A DNA stretch of 64,000 bases from Irineochytrium annulatum (GCA_027600665.1 JADGJL010000002.1:283631-347630); one strand, 5' to 3'; positions 44,572 to 53,720 are shown, counted from the stretch's first letter. Made by a program: numbers and translations. The notes: a model not told the origin generated them from the letters alone.

Positions 44572-46155
44572 TTACGATGTAGACTCAATCTCCACTACAG
44601 TCTCAGAGGCAGGATTCCAGCGCCAGCTGGGCTGTTTCCCACTTGCATTATGCAATCCACCGATCCAGAATTCATCCTGTTTCAGCAGTGCCCAATCGAC
44701 TTCTCCATTCAATACCTGAATTCCGAGTTCCGTTAGCGACAGGACTCCTTCACGGAATGTTTCATCATGTTGCTTGAAATTAGGGAAAGTTGTTGCTCCA
44801 ATCATATGAAGCAGAGCATGAGGGCCTTCTGTCATCCGCCTCAGATGTGCCCAGTATTCAAGATCACCCATCCCAAGAATATGCAGCTTGTCCCCTACCT
44901 CGCGAAACAAAGGATATGGACGATCTACTCCCGCTCTAACGGTCTCCAGGGTCGTCTGTTCAATGACTCCAAGACCATTGGATACCGACGGTACACGGGA
45001 CAAATGCGCCTTAAAGGCAGCTTTTGCGAAGGGTAGGGCAGAAGTATCTGCCTGTAAATAATCCAGATGATTCCGTATATCCGTTGACGTATAGGCTTCC
45101 CAGAACTGTGCACCTGCTTGTAGCTCCTTTTTCTCAATCAGATGCCAACTCCCGGACAACCGTTCGATCTGCGAGGAAGTAAGCTGACCCAATCCCCTAA
45201 AGTGCTCAATCTCTGGATACGAGTCAATACAGAGCAGGTTCAGCTTCGTATTCTGGAGCGCTTGTCCGTTGAAATAATGTAACAGGTAAGATAACATCGT
45301 CTGGTCATAGAGATCGTATTCAAACCATAAGACAATCTCCTTATATTGTTGAAACGAATGCAACTTGCGTTCAAGTTCCTCAATCTGCAAGTATTCCGTC
45401 TGTGGAATGCCCAATTGCCGTTCCAATACGGATGCCCGATTCTTCCGCTCTTCTGCGTCTCCCATATCTTGGACTACCGGTCCAAACGTATATAATTCTC
45501 TCCATACGAGGATATCCCCCTCGATTCCACTCTCTCTTAAACGATTGGCAGCGTGGTCCCCATTCATAATGTGTAACAATCCTTTTCCTCCTTCATATAA
45601 ATCATTGAACATCGAGACCAGATCTCTCACAGGCATAGAGCGCTTGAGTTTGGATCGGGCATCGAACAGTCTTTTCTTTAATGCAGGTACGTTGACCCCG
45701 AGGAAATCCGATATTTCCTTGAGTGAGTACCCTTCCAAATAAAACAGTTCAACAGCTATCCGCATCGATGATGGAAGTATTGCAACAGAATCACGCAGCG
45801 TACGATTCATTTCGTTTTGCACCGCTTGTTTTTCCGGATTATGCGCCTGATCCTCTTCCTGGAAAACATGCTCCAACTCCTGAACGGGAATCATGGTATG
45901 CTGCTTGCGTCGTAGCCAGCGATAACATTGCCTCTCTACGATTACCTTGAACCACCCCGGGAAGGTCTCAAAGTCCTCCAGTTTGGACAGATTGCCAAAG
46001 GCCTCCGTAAATGCCTCCTGTACGACATCCTCAGCCCAAAATGTGTCTCCCAAACGATTGTAGGCAACAGCAAGAGCCATTCCGCGATATTGAGACATCA
46101 GTTGTGCGTAAGCTTCGGGTTCGCCCTTCATTGCTCCTTCAATCCATGACTTCAA
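44572..46155 (-). CDS. ECF sigma factor fused to a DUF1835 domain
   Basis: 527 aa, two to three times the length of an ECF sigma factor. Residues 1-85 are sigma region 2 (YRGMALAVAYNRLGDTFWAE, DVVQEAFTEAFGNLSKLEDF, WFKVIVERQCYRWLRRKQ); about 115-172 are region 4 (SSMRIAVELFYLEGYSLKEI, SDFLGVNVPALKKRLFDARS). From about 193 the protein becomes a DUF1835-like domain (LLHIMNGDHAANRLRESGIE, GDILVWRELYTFGPV) and a further C-terminal region to 527. The start is TTG, with AAGGGAG 9 nt upstream. GTAACCTTTT and CTTATATAT, 16 bp apart near 46199-46233, could be an ECF-type promoter. No anti-sigma gene is adjacent; the fused domain may itself control the sigma part. Confidence 0.88.
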   Translation of the reverse strand: MKSWIEGAMKGEPEAYAQLMSQYRGMALAVAYNRLGDTFWAEDVVQEAFTEAFGNLSKLEDFETFPGWFKVIVERQCYRWLRRKQHTMIPVQELEHVFQEEDQAHNPEKQAVQNEMNRTLRDSVAILPSSMRIAVELFYLEGYSLKEISDFLGVNVPALKKRLFDARSKLKRSMPVRDLVSMFNDLYEGGKGLLHIMNGDHAANRLRESGIEGDILVWRELYTFGPVVQDMGDAEERKNRASVLERQLGIPQTEYLQIEELERKLHSFQQYKEIVLWFEYDLYDQTMLSYLLHYFNGQALQNTKLNLLCIDSYPEIEHFRGLGQLTSSQIERLSGSWHLIEKKELQAGAQFWEAYTSTDIRNHLDYLQADTSALPFAKAAFKAHLSRVPSVSNGLGVIEQTTLETVRAGVDRPYPLFREVGDKLHILGMGDLEYWAHLRRMTEGPHALLHMIGATTFPNFKQHDETFREGVLSLTELGIQVLNGEVDWALLKQDEFWIGGLHNASGKQPSWRWNPASETVVEIESTS

Positions 46156-46283
46156 TGCTATGGACTCCCTTCATATAGGCATGTTGCTTGTTCTGTTCAT
46201 ATATAAGTGCCATCTTTTTAACAAAAGGTTACGTCTGACTCAATTATTTTTGTAACGATTTCGCTTAAATGCTTATGTAAAAA

Positions 46284-46322
46284 GCCGTCCCGTCCGCGGA
46301 TCATCTCCACATTCGGGACAGC
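46284..46322 (-). terminator. Terminator of cwlJ-gerQ
   Basis: GTCCCG / CGGGAC arms extended by GC pairs, with TTTTTTAC on the minus strand; about 50 bp after the gerQ stop. Confidence 0.75.
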
Positions 46323-46369
46323 ATAATATATCAGGATGTGTTAGACATATCCAATCAATTGAAACCGAG

Positions 46370-46912
46370 TTAGAATCTGCTTGGAGCTTGTGGGTAATTG
46401 CCTACCACGCCCGGATATTGATACAACAATGGCTCATCAAATGTAGCATAGTCGAAATTGACCATCAACAGCATGATCCGTCTTCCAGTCTTCGGGTCGC
46501 TGATAATAATATGGTCACGGCCCGCTGCCTCAATAATACCTTGGAATATGCGAGCATTCCATTCTTTGTTGCCTTCATATGTCATGTAGAACGTGCCGTA
46601 CTTCCCGAGATTCAGACGCAGAATATTTTCAATGTACGATTGCTCAAATTGAGGAGCCGTTGTCGTAACCACAGCACCCGAGGGAGTCATTGGACTTCCG
46701 CTGGATACGAGTGGCGGTACACTAGTTGAGCTAGGGGATACCATTCCTGGCGTTGGTGACATGCTAGGCATGCCGTTACCAATTTTGTAAGATGTACCTT
46801 GAACCTGAGAGTTGGCTTGTTGACCCAACACAGAATTCGCTTGCTGGCCCAATACGGAATTCGCTTGCTGACCCATTGTTTGAGTCGTAGGTTGATACGG
46901 TTGATTAATCAT
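46370..46912 (-). CDS. gerQ: Spore coat protein GerQ
   Basis: 180 aa. The C-terminal half is GerQ: SYIENILRLNLGKYGTFYMT, EGNKEWNARIFQGIIEAAGR, DHIIISDPKTGRRIMLLMVN and FDEPLLYQYPG. GerQ is a coat protein cross-linked by transglutaminase and needed for CwlJ localisation and function during germination. The N-terminal half is low-complexity, with three copies of GQQANSVL (residues 14-37) followed by a Ser/Pro/Thr-rich stretch. RBS GGGGAGG 7 nt upstream. Gene order cwlJ-gerQ is as in Bacillus. Confidence 0.95.
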   Translation of the reverse strand: MINQPYQPTTQTMGQQANSVLGQQANSVLGQQANSQVQGTSYKIGNGMPSMSPTPGMVSPSSTSVPPLVSSGSPMTPSGAVVTTTAPQFEQSYIENILRLNLGKYGTFYMTYEGNKEWNARIFQGIIEAAGRDHIIISDPKTGRRIMLLMVNFDYATFDEPLLYQYPGVVGNYPQAPSRF

Positions 46913-46930
46913 AGTGATTCCTCCCCAAAT

Positions 46931-47353
46931 TTAATAGACTTCCGGACAGTCGTCGCCTGTCGGACTGAAGAAACAATGTGCTTTGAAACGTCCTGTATTT
47001 TGCTGGTTATACCACGTATCCGGACAGTCGCCCACAGGTCGGAAAAACCACAACGAATTACTGGCTGGCCAAAACCGTTCTCCATTAATTACACGTTGTG
47101 CCAGACGAATCTCGGATTGTCTCGCCCGTTGGTAGAAGTAACCCTTCTGTGTTGACTCGAAACCTCCGGGGTTCTGAAATACCATGCGGTTGATGTCACG
47201 AATATCTTTGAAGTCCAGACAATCCACCAGCACCCGGTTCACACCTACATTACCTACAAGCAGCATGCCTTGTTCGCCGTCACCTTCAGCCTCCGCCCTC
47301 AGCAGCCTAGCCAGCAGCTTGACGTCCTCTGAGTTGGCTTTAATAACAGCCAT
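46931..47353 (-). CDS. cwlJ: Spore cortex-lytic enzyme CwlJ
   Basis: 140 aa, the length of B. subtilis CwlJ. Hydrolase_2 (SleB C-terminal type) domain: LLARLLRAEAEGDGEQGMLL with the conserved catalytic-type Glu, VGNVGVNRVLVDCLDFKDIR, and FWPASNSLWFFRPVGDCPDTW. It degrades spore cortex during germination and depends on GerQ. The ATG at 47353 follows AAAGGAGG by 9 nt; an unrelated extension of the frame to 47662 runs over the neighbouring gene and is not used. 18 bp upstream of gerQ. Confidence 0.94.
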   Translation of the reverse strand: MAVIKANSEDVKLLARLLRAEAEGDGEQGMLLVGNVGVNRVLVDCLDFKDIRDINRMVFQNPGGFESTQKGYFYQRARQSEIRLAQRVINGERFWPASNSLWFFRPVGDCPDTWYNQQNTGRFKAHCFFSPTGDDCPEVY

Positions 47354-47452
47354 AGTCTGTTTCCTCCTTTGTTTCAGCTGTTCATCACCGTACATCGTAT
47401 TGTGCAGGAGCCCATTCGGTGACACGATTCCATCTTTTTTCCATAAAAAAAA

Positions 47453-47485
47453 GCCCGGAACCCCACCCAAGGTGAAGTCCCGAAG
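47453..47485 (-). terminator. Terminator of the double-barrel secreted protein gene
   Basis: CGGGACTTCACC / GGTGGGGTTCCG (with G-U pairs in RNA), minus-strand tail TTTTTTTT; about 30 bp after the stop. Confidence 0.75.
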
Positions 47486-47513
47486 CAATTCGTTTCTTAT
47501 AATACTCGCCGGT

Positions 47514-49259
47514 TTAAGGCTTGGCTTCAATCCAATAATCATAGGCATGTACAATGTTGCCTTGGTAAGCCTGATGCTCGGCCAGCAGATCCGGAAGCTT
47601 GGCGAGCTGAAGTTCCATTTCCGCCGCCCCTTTCTCATAAAAAGAAATATGCTGACCTTCATGGTTCTGCTTCATTTCTACCGAAATCATTAACCTTTTG
47701 CCCAGACGATCTGCAATCTCCATCTCCTGACTCACAACAGCAGCAATGCCATTGGACCCTTCTGCCTGATTACGGAATGCCATCATCGACACATGATCAA
47801 GTGTATCAATCATAAACTCTGTCACAGACATGTCTTTTCCCGGCAACGGGAAGGTATCCAGCCATACAGCAAGGTCTGCACTTGTTTCGAGATCACTGTC
47901 CTTCTTCGTTTCTTCCTGGAAAAATGTAATGTTGGCTGCCCATTCGGTCAACAGGGTGTCCCGATTATTCTCCCATTCCGGCAAAGTGTAAGGTTCAATA
48001 TCCAGATGGATACCTTCAAATCGTTCATCCGGCTCGGATTCCGCATTATAGTTTTTCACATAATCAATCAGGCGCTGAATGCGTGGACGGTTTTCCTTTT
48101 TGCCCCAGATCGGATGTCCGCCCATGGCATGGATTTCAATGCCCTGTGCATTGGCCTGTTTTACAAAACTGCGGTAACTCGAATACGGTTGATCCAGATC
48201 TAAACGAACATACAACCAGTTAATATTTTGCGCTCTGGCAAACTCTAGTATGTGCTCTCCCCCGTCATTCGTCACCTGAGAGGCCTCCCAGATATACGTC
48301 CCCCGAATCTCGGGCTGATTGGCTGGAATCTCCGGTAATGGCAGTTCTGACGGCTCCAGTTGTCCCCAGTATACGATGTCATGTACAGCAGAACCGGCGT
48401 ATGAAGTATGTTCACTGAATGCGGAGGCAACTTCTTCAATAACGCTTTCCAGCTGCGCTGCACCTTTACCGGCAAAAGTCGTGAATTCCTCGCCAGGCAT
48501 TGGTTTGGTGTTCAACCCAACCGTGACACTCACATTGCTGGCGTCGGCCCAGTTCATTTCCTGTTCAATTAAACGTATGATACCGTTGTTTCCTTGTGCG
48601 TTATCACGGTAAGCGAGTAAAGTGACATGATCCACTTGTTCGATGAACCAACGTGACAATGGTTCGTTATCTGCATCCTCCGAAACTCTATTCCCTGTGA
48701 TAGTATAGGAATCCAGCCAAAATGGCAGGTCCATATTCACGGCAACCGCGCCATTCTGTCTCACTTGCTCAAATAACAGATTCATATTGGCCACCCAGGA
48801 TTGTACCAGTGGCTTGGCATCTTCTTGCCAAGCTGATAACACATAGGGCTTGATATCCAGATGTATGGCATCAAATTGCTCGTTGGGCTCAGCAGCCTGA
48901 TTGTAGTCACTTACCCAGGACGCTAATCTGAGCATGGGGCCTTCACGGCCACTGACTGCCCAGGATGGATCGCCTCCTAGCGCTTCAACCGCGATACCTG
49001 CACGGCTGGCTTTGGCTATAAACGTCTGGTATACCTCCTTGGACAGCGTAATGTCTACATTTACGTATACCCTGTTTATCTTATGTCTAGCTGCATTGGC
49101 CAACAGCTCATCTCCGTTGCTAACAGACTGTGCCTGCCATACCCAGGCTGCCCGTATATCCGCGCCGTCAGCTTCAGCAGGTGACTCATTCCCTATCATT
49201 ATCATCCCTCCGATCAGCAGTAACAGCCAAAATACCTTCCGGGATTGTTTCCCGAACAT
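47514..49259 (-). CDS. Secreted protein with two tandem TIM-barrel-like domains
   Basis: 581 aa. Signal peptide (about 1-30). Two repeats of about 270 residues follow: repeat 1 from IRAAWVWQAQSVSNGDELLA (about 35) and repeat 2 from IRGTYIWEASQVTNDGGEHI (about 323). Each contains a strand motif (RVYVNVD / WLYVRLD), ALGGDPSW / AMGGHPIW, a FDAIHLDIKPY / FEGIHLDIEPY motif, and VDHVTLLAYRDNAQGNNGII / LDHVSMMAFRNQAEGSNGIA. The layout resembles GH18-like or related glycosidase barrels, where a D-x-E strand end is catalytic. Repeat 1 has Lys in place of that Glu. Function unknown. RBS GGAGGGAG just upstream. Its 3-prime end faces cwlJ in the same direction. Confidence 0.85.
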   Translation of the reverse strand: MFGKQSRKVFWLLLLIGGMIMIGNESPAEADGADIRAAWVWQAQSVSNGDELLANAARHKINRVYVNVDITLSKEVYQTFIAKASRAGIAVEALGGDPSWAVSGREGPMLRLASWVSDYNQAAEPNEQFDAIHLDIKPYVLSAWQEDAKPLVQSWVANMNLLFEQVRQNGAVAVNMDLPFWLDSYTITGNRVSEDADNEPLSRWFIEQVDHVTLLAYRDNAQGNNGIIRLIEQEMNWADASNVSVTVGLNTKPMPGEEFTTFAGKGAAQLESVIEEVASAFSEHTSYAGSAVHDIVYWGQLEPSELPLPEIPANQPEIRGTYIWEASQVTNDGGEHILEFARAQNINWLYVRLDLDQPYSSYRSFVKQANAQGIEIHAMGGHPIWGKKENRPRIQRLIDYVKNYNAESEPDERFEGIHLDIEPYTLPEWENNRDTLLTEWAANITFFQEETKKDSDLETSADLAVWLDTFPLPGKDMSVTEFMIDTLDHVSMMAFRNQAEGSNGIAAVVSQEMEIADRLGKRLMISVEMKQNHEGQHISFYEKGAAEMELQLAKLPDLLAEHQAYQGNIVHAYDYWIEAKP

Positions 49260-49325
49260 ATACTCCCTCCATTCCTCTACGGTTGTAAAATCACATTTAT
49301 TATAGCAACCGAGTTATTAAAAACA

Positions 49326-49356
49326 AATAAGCCCAAGTGCTTAACTTGGGCTTATT
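49326..49356 (-). terminator. Terminator of the SDR gene
   Basis: AATAAGCCCAAGT / ACTTGGGCTTATT, minus-strand tail TTTGTTTTTA; 48 bp after the stop. Confidence 0.85.
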
Positions 49357-49403
49357 ACTCTTAAGTTGGTATAGTGGCGGGCTCGCCCGGATCGATCCCG
49401 GTT

Positions 49404-50153
49404 CTAGTCCTCATATATCATTTTTCGGGTCATGCCTCCATCAATAACGAGGTTGGTCCCTGTGACAAAGGTATTGCTTGGATCAGATAAATATAGACAA
49501 GCACGGGAGATATCCGAAGGAACACCCACTCGACCGGATGGATGCTGTTCATGATCCTCCTTCTTCAATTTCTCCACGTCACCCGTCTCAATCCATCCCG
49601 GACTGATACAATTGACCCGAATTTGGTCTTTACCCAGTGAGACCGCCAGCGCATGCGTGAGAGCTACTATTGCTCCTTTGGATGCGGCATAAGCTTCGGT
49701 ATCCGGCTCAGACATCAGTGCACGTGTAGAAGCCATGTTGATAATGGCACCCCCGTGCTCATTGCTTTTCATATGTTTGGCTGCTTCCCGACTTGCCAAA
49801 AAGCAACTTCTCACATTCGTATTGAGTACATCGTCCCATTCTTCCAGCGTTAGCTCATAGGGGGACTTCCATTTGGCGAGTCCTGCATTATTCACCAACA
49901 CATCAATTTGATTGAACTCTTCCACGGTTGTGCGAAAAAGGTTCGTAATGTCCCGCTCACTTCGAACATCACATTGGACAAAAATGGCTTCTCCACCTTC
50001 ATTACGAATGGAAGCCGCAGCTGCCGCACCCTCCGCTTCCTGGTAGTCAGCAAGTACAACTTTGGCACCGGCGACCGCGTAAGCCTCAGCCACACTCCGT
50101 CCAATTCCCTGTGCCGCACCGGTTACAACAACAACCTGGTCTGTAAATGACAT
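49404..50153 (-). CDS. SDR family NAD(P)-dependent oxidoreductase
   Basis: 249 aa, classical short-chain dehydrogenase. TGAAQGIGRSVAEAYAVAG is the TGxxxGxG cofactor loop (near residue 10); an Asp after VVLAD suggests NAD preference; VLVNNAGLAKW (NNAG), the catalytic Ser in INMASTRAL, and YAASKGAIVALTHAL (YxxxK, near 152) are all present. RVNCISPGWIETG is typical. Substrate unknown (glucose dehydrogenase-like subgroup). The ATG at 50153 has GAGGAGG 8 nt upstream; an ATG at 50159 is too near the RBS. Confidence 0.92.
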   Translation of the reverse strand: MSFTDQVVVVTGAAQGIGRSVAEAYAVAGAKVVLADYQEAEGAAAAASIRNEGGEAIFVQCDVRSERDITNLFRTTVEEFNQIDVLVNNAGLAKWKSPYELTLEEWDDVLNTNVRSCFLASREAAKHMKSNEHGGAIINMASTRALMSEPDTEAYAASKGAIVALTHALAVSLGKDQIRVNCISPGWIETGDVEKLKKEDHEQHPSGRVGVPSDISRACLYLSDPSNTFVTGTNLVIDGGMTRKMIYED

Positions 50154-50268
50154 GTTCATTGCCTCCTCTATGGTAATGATCCTTTGATCATAATCTCAGT
50201 ATGCCTCTTCTTATATAAATACACGTTAAAGCCATTAAGAAACGCTTGTCCAGCAAATAATCAAAAAA

Positions 50269-50293
50269 AGCTCACGCCATCCAGGCGCAAGCT
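50269..50293 (-). terminator. Terminator of the DUF2500 gene
   Basis: AGCTCACGCC / GGCGCAAGCT with one mismatch, minus-strand tail TTTTTTTG; 8 bp after the stop. Confidence 0.8.
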
Positions 50294-50300
50294 GCTTAGT

Positions 50301-50693
50301 TTAACCCCGTAGGCGTTCGGAATACACACGATTATATCGGTCGAAGCCTACATAACGCGTTCCTTTGAACGAGAGCCGTCCTTCGTCTCCCTCAGCACAC
50401 AAACCATACTCTTCGCCATTAACTTTGAATTCGAGTCGATCTCCACTCTCCACTTCAAAGGTGACGTAGTATAACGTTCGTGCTGTACTGCCTGGTTCAG
50501 ATTGCGTCTGGCTCAACTTCATCCGTCTGCTGGTGATTCGTGAAGGCACGGTCAACAACGGCTCCGAGTTGTTGCGTCCCCACCTCCATACCTCTTTTCC
50601 CATCGACAGAAGGACTATACCTAAAATCAGAACAAATACAACCGGAAAGACGGTTCCAAACAAATCAAACATCCAGGATGATTCAATGCCCAT
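50301..50693 (-). CDS. DUF2500 family membrane-anchored protein
   Basis: 130 aa. One membrane helix near the N-terminus (LFGTVFPVVFVLILGIVLLS, about 11-30), then a small beta-rich domain with YYVTFEVESGDRLEFKVNGE and EGRLSFKGTRYVGFDR, the DUF2500 pattern. Function unknown. The ATG at 50693 follows GGAGGGAGAGAC; the frame opens six codons earlier. Confidence 0.8.
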   Translation of the reverse strand: MGIESSWMFDLFGTVFPVVFVLILGIVLLSMGKEVWRWGRNNSEPLLTVPSRITSRRMKLSQTQSEPGSTARTLYYVTFEVESGDRLEFKVNGEEYGLCAEGDEGRLSFKGTRYVGFDRYNRVYSERLRG

Positions 50694-51048
50694 GTCTCTC
50701 CCTCCGTTCATACAACTTAGGACAGCCGGAGTCTTGACCCGTCTCCTGTAATGTATATGCGGACGGACACGGAACTTGTTAACCCGATTAAATATTTGAA
50801 CAATTAAATCAAAGAAGGAGTGAATGAATAGGTATGCTTCATTGAAGAACTCTTGTCCGCTACCTGCTACCGAAACAGGGCTAATATTATTTTTTGGTCT
50901 TCAAATCTAATTAATATGTACAACATCAGCCCCAACGGAGATAACAGCCTGAGTAAAGCACTGAGATCTCCGTTCAAGCACACCAATGTTACATTGGGGA
51001 TGCCTATTTAATAAAGCAAAGTACACTTAGCCAGGGCTGATAACGGAC
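50694..51048. other. 355-bp intergenic region with two small hairpins
   Basis: AACGGAGAT (50934-50942) pairs with ATCTCCGTT (50966-50974), and CCAATGT (50983-50989) with ACATTGG (50991-50997). They lie downstream of the collagen-like gene on the minus strand, without a clear T-tract. No coding frame or promoter is convincing. Confidence 0.45.
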
Positions 51049-52188
51049 TCATGCTAATTGTGTGATCACAAGATGTGCCGATACAGGTCTTGTTCCGCCC
51101 GCAAGTGGCGTAATTGTTAACGCAGTAGAATTACCAGCCGGGTTTCGAACGGTCAGAATAGAATTAATCACGGTTGTCTGTACCAAGGCCATACCCACAA
51201 TCTGAGACGTACCCGTAGCTCGCCCAACTACTGTAGGGGCCAAATCTGCCCCATTGAGGGTCAAGATTAATTGACCCGCTTCATTGATGCTCACTTGGAA
51301 CAAAATCTGATACGTACCAATGGCTGCCAGATTGAATGAACTAGGCCCCGTGCGGGCGATAGTTGTTCCACTTGTTGGCCCATCCTGAGGAAAGCTTACA
51401 TCCGTACCGGGAGCAACCGTTGCAGCATTATCAGGTGGCATCAGTGCGAAAAAGTCAGCGAATCCCAGCACGCTTCCGGCTGCTCCGGTCGCTCCTGTAG
51501 ATCCTGTTGCCCCAGCGGGACCAGCTACTCCTGTCGCGCCCACTGCTCCAGCAGGGCCTACCGCTCCTGTTGCACCAGCTGTGCCTGCAGCTCCAGCAGG
51601 GCCTGTTGCTCCTGTTGCACCGGCTGGTCCTGCCGGGCCTACTGCTCCAGCAGGGCCTGCCACTCCTGCTGCACCGGCTGTGCCTGCCGGGCCCGTTGCT
51701 CCTGTCGCACCCGTCGGCCCAACAGCTCCAGGGGGACCAGGAAAACCTTGAGCTCCAATTGCACCGGCAGGCCCAGGATTACCTTGCGGACCCTGTGGCC
51801 CTACAGCCCCTGCTTCTCCCGGAATGCCCTGGGCTCCCATGGGGCCAGCAGGTCCGACCGGACCTTGAGAGCCTACGGCTCCAGCAGGACCAGGCTGTCC
51901 CTGAGGTCCTTGTGGTCCAGGCGGCCCTCCCGCTGGTCCTTGAGCTCCAGGTGGCCCTTCTACCCCTTGTTTACCTGGAATACCCTGTACACCCTGCACG
52001 CCTTGTATCCCTTGCGGTCCTGTTGGACCAACGACAGTAGGGGTAGATATATTCACTTCTGGAGGCGGACATTTTACGTGAACGAACTTCTTAACCACTT
52101 TCAATCGGCGTTCTTTTCTTTTAAGTTTACACGGATATAATGTTGCCTTTTTTCTCTTCATTCGTTTCTTCACTTCTGAATGACTCAC
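51049..52188 (-). CDS. Collagen-like surface/exosporium protein (BclA-like)
   Basis: 379 aa. A very basic N-terminal segment (1-40, many Lys and Arg), a Gly-X-Y collagen repeat of about 60 triplets (about 54-233), then a compact C-terminal domain (about 235-379) starting [20 protein letters not shown], similar to the BclA-type trimerising head. Early triplets are GPQ/GIQ-like; later ones become GAT/GPA/GAV, a Thr- and Ala-rich pattern often glycosylated. The triplet phase slips once, at [10 protein letters not shown]. There is no signal peptide, as in spore-surface proteins made in the mother cell. The start is GTG with GGGAGGTG 8 nt upstream. Confidence 0.9.
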   Translation of the reverse strand: MSHSEVKKRMKRKKATLYPCKLKRKERRLKVVKKFVHVKCPPPEVNISTPTVVGPTGPQGIQGVQGVQGIPGKQGVEGPPGAQGPAGGPPGPQGPQGQPGPAGAVGSQGPVGPAGPMGAQGIPGEAGAVGPQGPQGNPGPAGAIGAQGFPGPPGAVGPTGATGATGPAGTAGAAGVAGPAGAVGPAGPAGATGATGPAGAAGTAGATGAVGPAGAVGATGVAGPAGATGSTGATGAAGSVLGFADFFALMPPDNAATVAPGTDVSFPQDGPTSGTTIARTGPSSFNLAAIGTYQILFQVSINEAGQLILTLNGADLAPTVVGRATGTSQIVGMALVQTTVINSILTVRNPAGNSTALTITPLAGGTRPVSAHLVITQLA

Positions 52189-52392
52189 CGTGTGGACACC
52201 TCCCTATGGACATAGTTTAACGTACGTATGTAGATAAATAGATGCGTGGACGAACAACCAATTAATTAAAAAGCTAAGCCTGATTTACAAGAAAAACTAT
52301 AAATTCCGTAGCAACTGCCCATACTTTTTATCTATATTTCATAACCAGCGATTAAAACGAACTTGTTTACGTAGGGAGATTTGTTCACAGAA

Positions 52393-52419
52393 AAACTCAT
52401 GCCAATTGGGCATGAGTTT
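52393..52419 (-). terminator. Terminator after the C39-like protease gene
   Basis: AAACTCATGCC / GGCATGAGTTT, minus-strand tail TTTTTCTG. The rest of the 52189-52499 gap shows only the AT-rich upstream region of the collagen-like gene. Confidence 0.85.
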
Positions 52420-52499
52420 CATGTCTTAACCCTGCAGATTTTTCGAATAATGCCAATTCGTTCGTTCAAAGTAAATTCCTTTCCCTCGAGTGGGCCTTC

Positions 52500-53147
52500 T
52501 TAAGTCTTCTTCGGATGTACGACGATATATGAGTTCTGACAAAAGGGCAACCATGACCTCCATACCGTGTTGAGTTCATTGATGCTGATTTTTCGGTTGT
52601 AATACTCTTCATCACAATTAACCTTGTGATCTAACGATTCTGCCAAGTAAAAATGCGTTTCATCATAACCAACAACGGGAACAAAATGCAAGTAACGTTG
52701 TTTGGCATGGACTTTAATAAATAAAATAACAGGCACCCCTTGGCTGATCTGTTGCTTCAACGTATTCACATTACCACGTAAGTACATTGCCTGGTATCCT
52801 AGCTTTCTGAAAAAAACAACAACCGCTTTCGGATATACGGTTCCATCCAGTAATTTGCGAGGATAGGATTCATAAAGCTTAGTTCCGTTGGACTCCAAAC
52901 CGAAATGTCTCAAGACGAACGCACTGGAAAATGCAGCACATTCATTATTCTTTTGCATATCCAGTTGATTGGAAGATTGAATGTAATATGTACTTGGCAC
53001 GTTGACGCTGTTCATGCGATCTTTCTTGGGAAAACTGAAATAGATAGATATCACCCAGAGGATGATCAACCAAAGTAATCCATTGAGAAACAATCCGTGC
53101 CCTCCTTCGCTTAGCAGACGATATACTCTACCGTTTAAGTATCCCAT
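52500..53147 (-). CDS. Membrane-anchored C39-like cysteine peptidase domain protein
   Basis: 215 aa. One membrane helix (FLNGLLWLIILWVISIYF, about 20-37) followed by a C39-like domain: catalytic-type Cys in NNECAAFSSAFVLRHFG (near 69), His in RYLHFVPVVGYDETHF (near 155) and Asp in LAESLDHKVN. Such domains process peptides or are uncharacterised papain-like hydrolases; no bacteriocin or ABC exporter is nearby. The ATG overlaps the end of the GNAT gene by 13 nt with little RBS, so it is probably translated by coupling. Confidence 0.75.
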   Translation of the reverse strand: MGYLNGRVYRLLSEGGHGLFLNGLLWLIILWVISIYFSFPKKDRMNSVNVPSTYYIQSSNQLDMQKNNECAAFSSAFVLRHFGLESNGTKLYESYPRKLLDGTVYPKAVVVFFRKLGYQAMYLRGNVNTLKQQISQGVPVILFIKVHAKQRYLHFVPVVGYDETHFYLAESLDHKVNCDEEYYNRKISINELNTVWRSWLPFCQNSYIVVHPKKT

Positions 53148-53677
53148 TCACCAGATAACAGACTATAAGTCAATATATTCTCGTAATGATCGTAAACCCA
53201 TTGAGCTTCTCGCGATATACCCTCATTAGTAAATCCGATTTTCTCAGGTATGGCTCTGCTTTTAAAATTGTTTTCTGCACATTGAATGATTACACGATTT
53301 AACTTCAACTCGTTGAAGAGATATTGAAGCAATTGTTCTATCGATTTGGTAATAATTCCTTTACCTTGTGCTGACTCAGCTAAAAAATATCCAATTCTCG
53401 TTGCTCTATTGTTCCAATCAATATAGTGCAACCCTATCATCCCGACCAATTGTCCATTAAACCATATTCCGGAATCAAAACCGTTTCGCTCTTCATAATT
53501 ACGTGTCCATAACTCTATTACAGAATCTAAATCTTGGGGCGATTGCCGTTTATCAACCCAGAGTAACCACGTTCTCAAGTGCTTTCTATTCTCATCTATT
53601 AATGCATACAACACATCTCGATCTTGAGATTCGATCAGCTTTAATACAATAGATTCATTTACTTGAAAAGGTAACAT
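53135..53677 (-). CDS. GNAT family N-acetyltransferase (RimJ/RimL type)
   Basis: 180 aa. RimL-like acetyltransferase: HLRTWLLWVD near residue 33, GIWFNGQLVGMIGLHYIDW near 70, the acetyl-CoA site GYFLAESAQGKGIITKSI near 95, and NRVIIQCAENNFKSRAIPEK then IGFTNEG near 128. Acceptor unknown (ribosomal proteins, small amines or antibiotics are possible). RBS GGGAGG close to the ATG. Confidence 0.88.
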   Translation of the reverse strand: MLPFQVNESIVLKLIESQDRDVLYALIDENRKHLRTWLLWVDKRQSPQDLDSVIELWTRNYEERNGFDSGIWFNGQLVGMIGLHYIDWNNRATRIGYFLAESAQGKGIITKSIEQLLQYLFNELKLNRVIIQCAENNFKSRAIPEKIGFTNEGISREAQWVYDHYENILTYSLLSGEWDT

Positions 53678-53720
53678 CTGTTCCTCCCACTCAATCTAAC
53701 TATAAGGTTATTTTAGGTGT

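Noticed and set aside
46931..47662. N-terminally extended cwlJ frame
   Set aside because: The extension runs over a terminator and the end of the upstream gene; a strong RBS marks the start at 47353, and that length matches CwlJ.
50934..50997. Hairpins after the collagen-like gene as terminators or an RNA switch
   Set aside because: They lack a T-tract, and I could not match them to a known riboswitch or T-box.
51507..52040. 177-codon plus-strand frame rich in Leu and Gln opposite the collagen-like gene
   Set aside because: It is the antisense image of the GC-rich Gly-X-Y repeat, not a gene.
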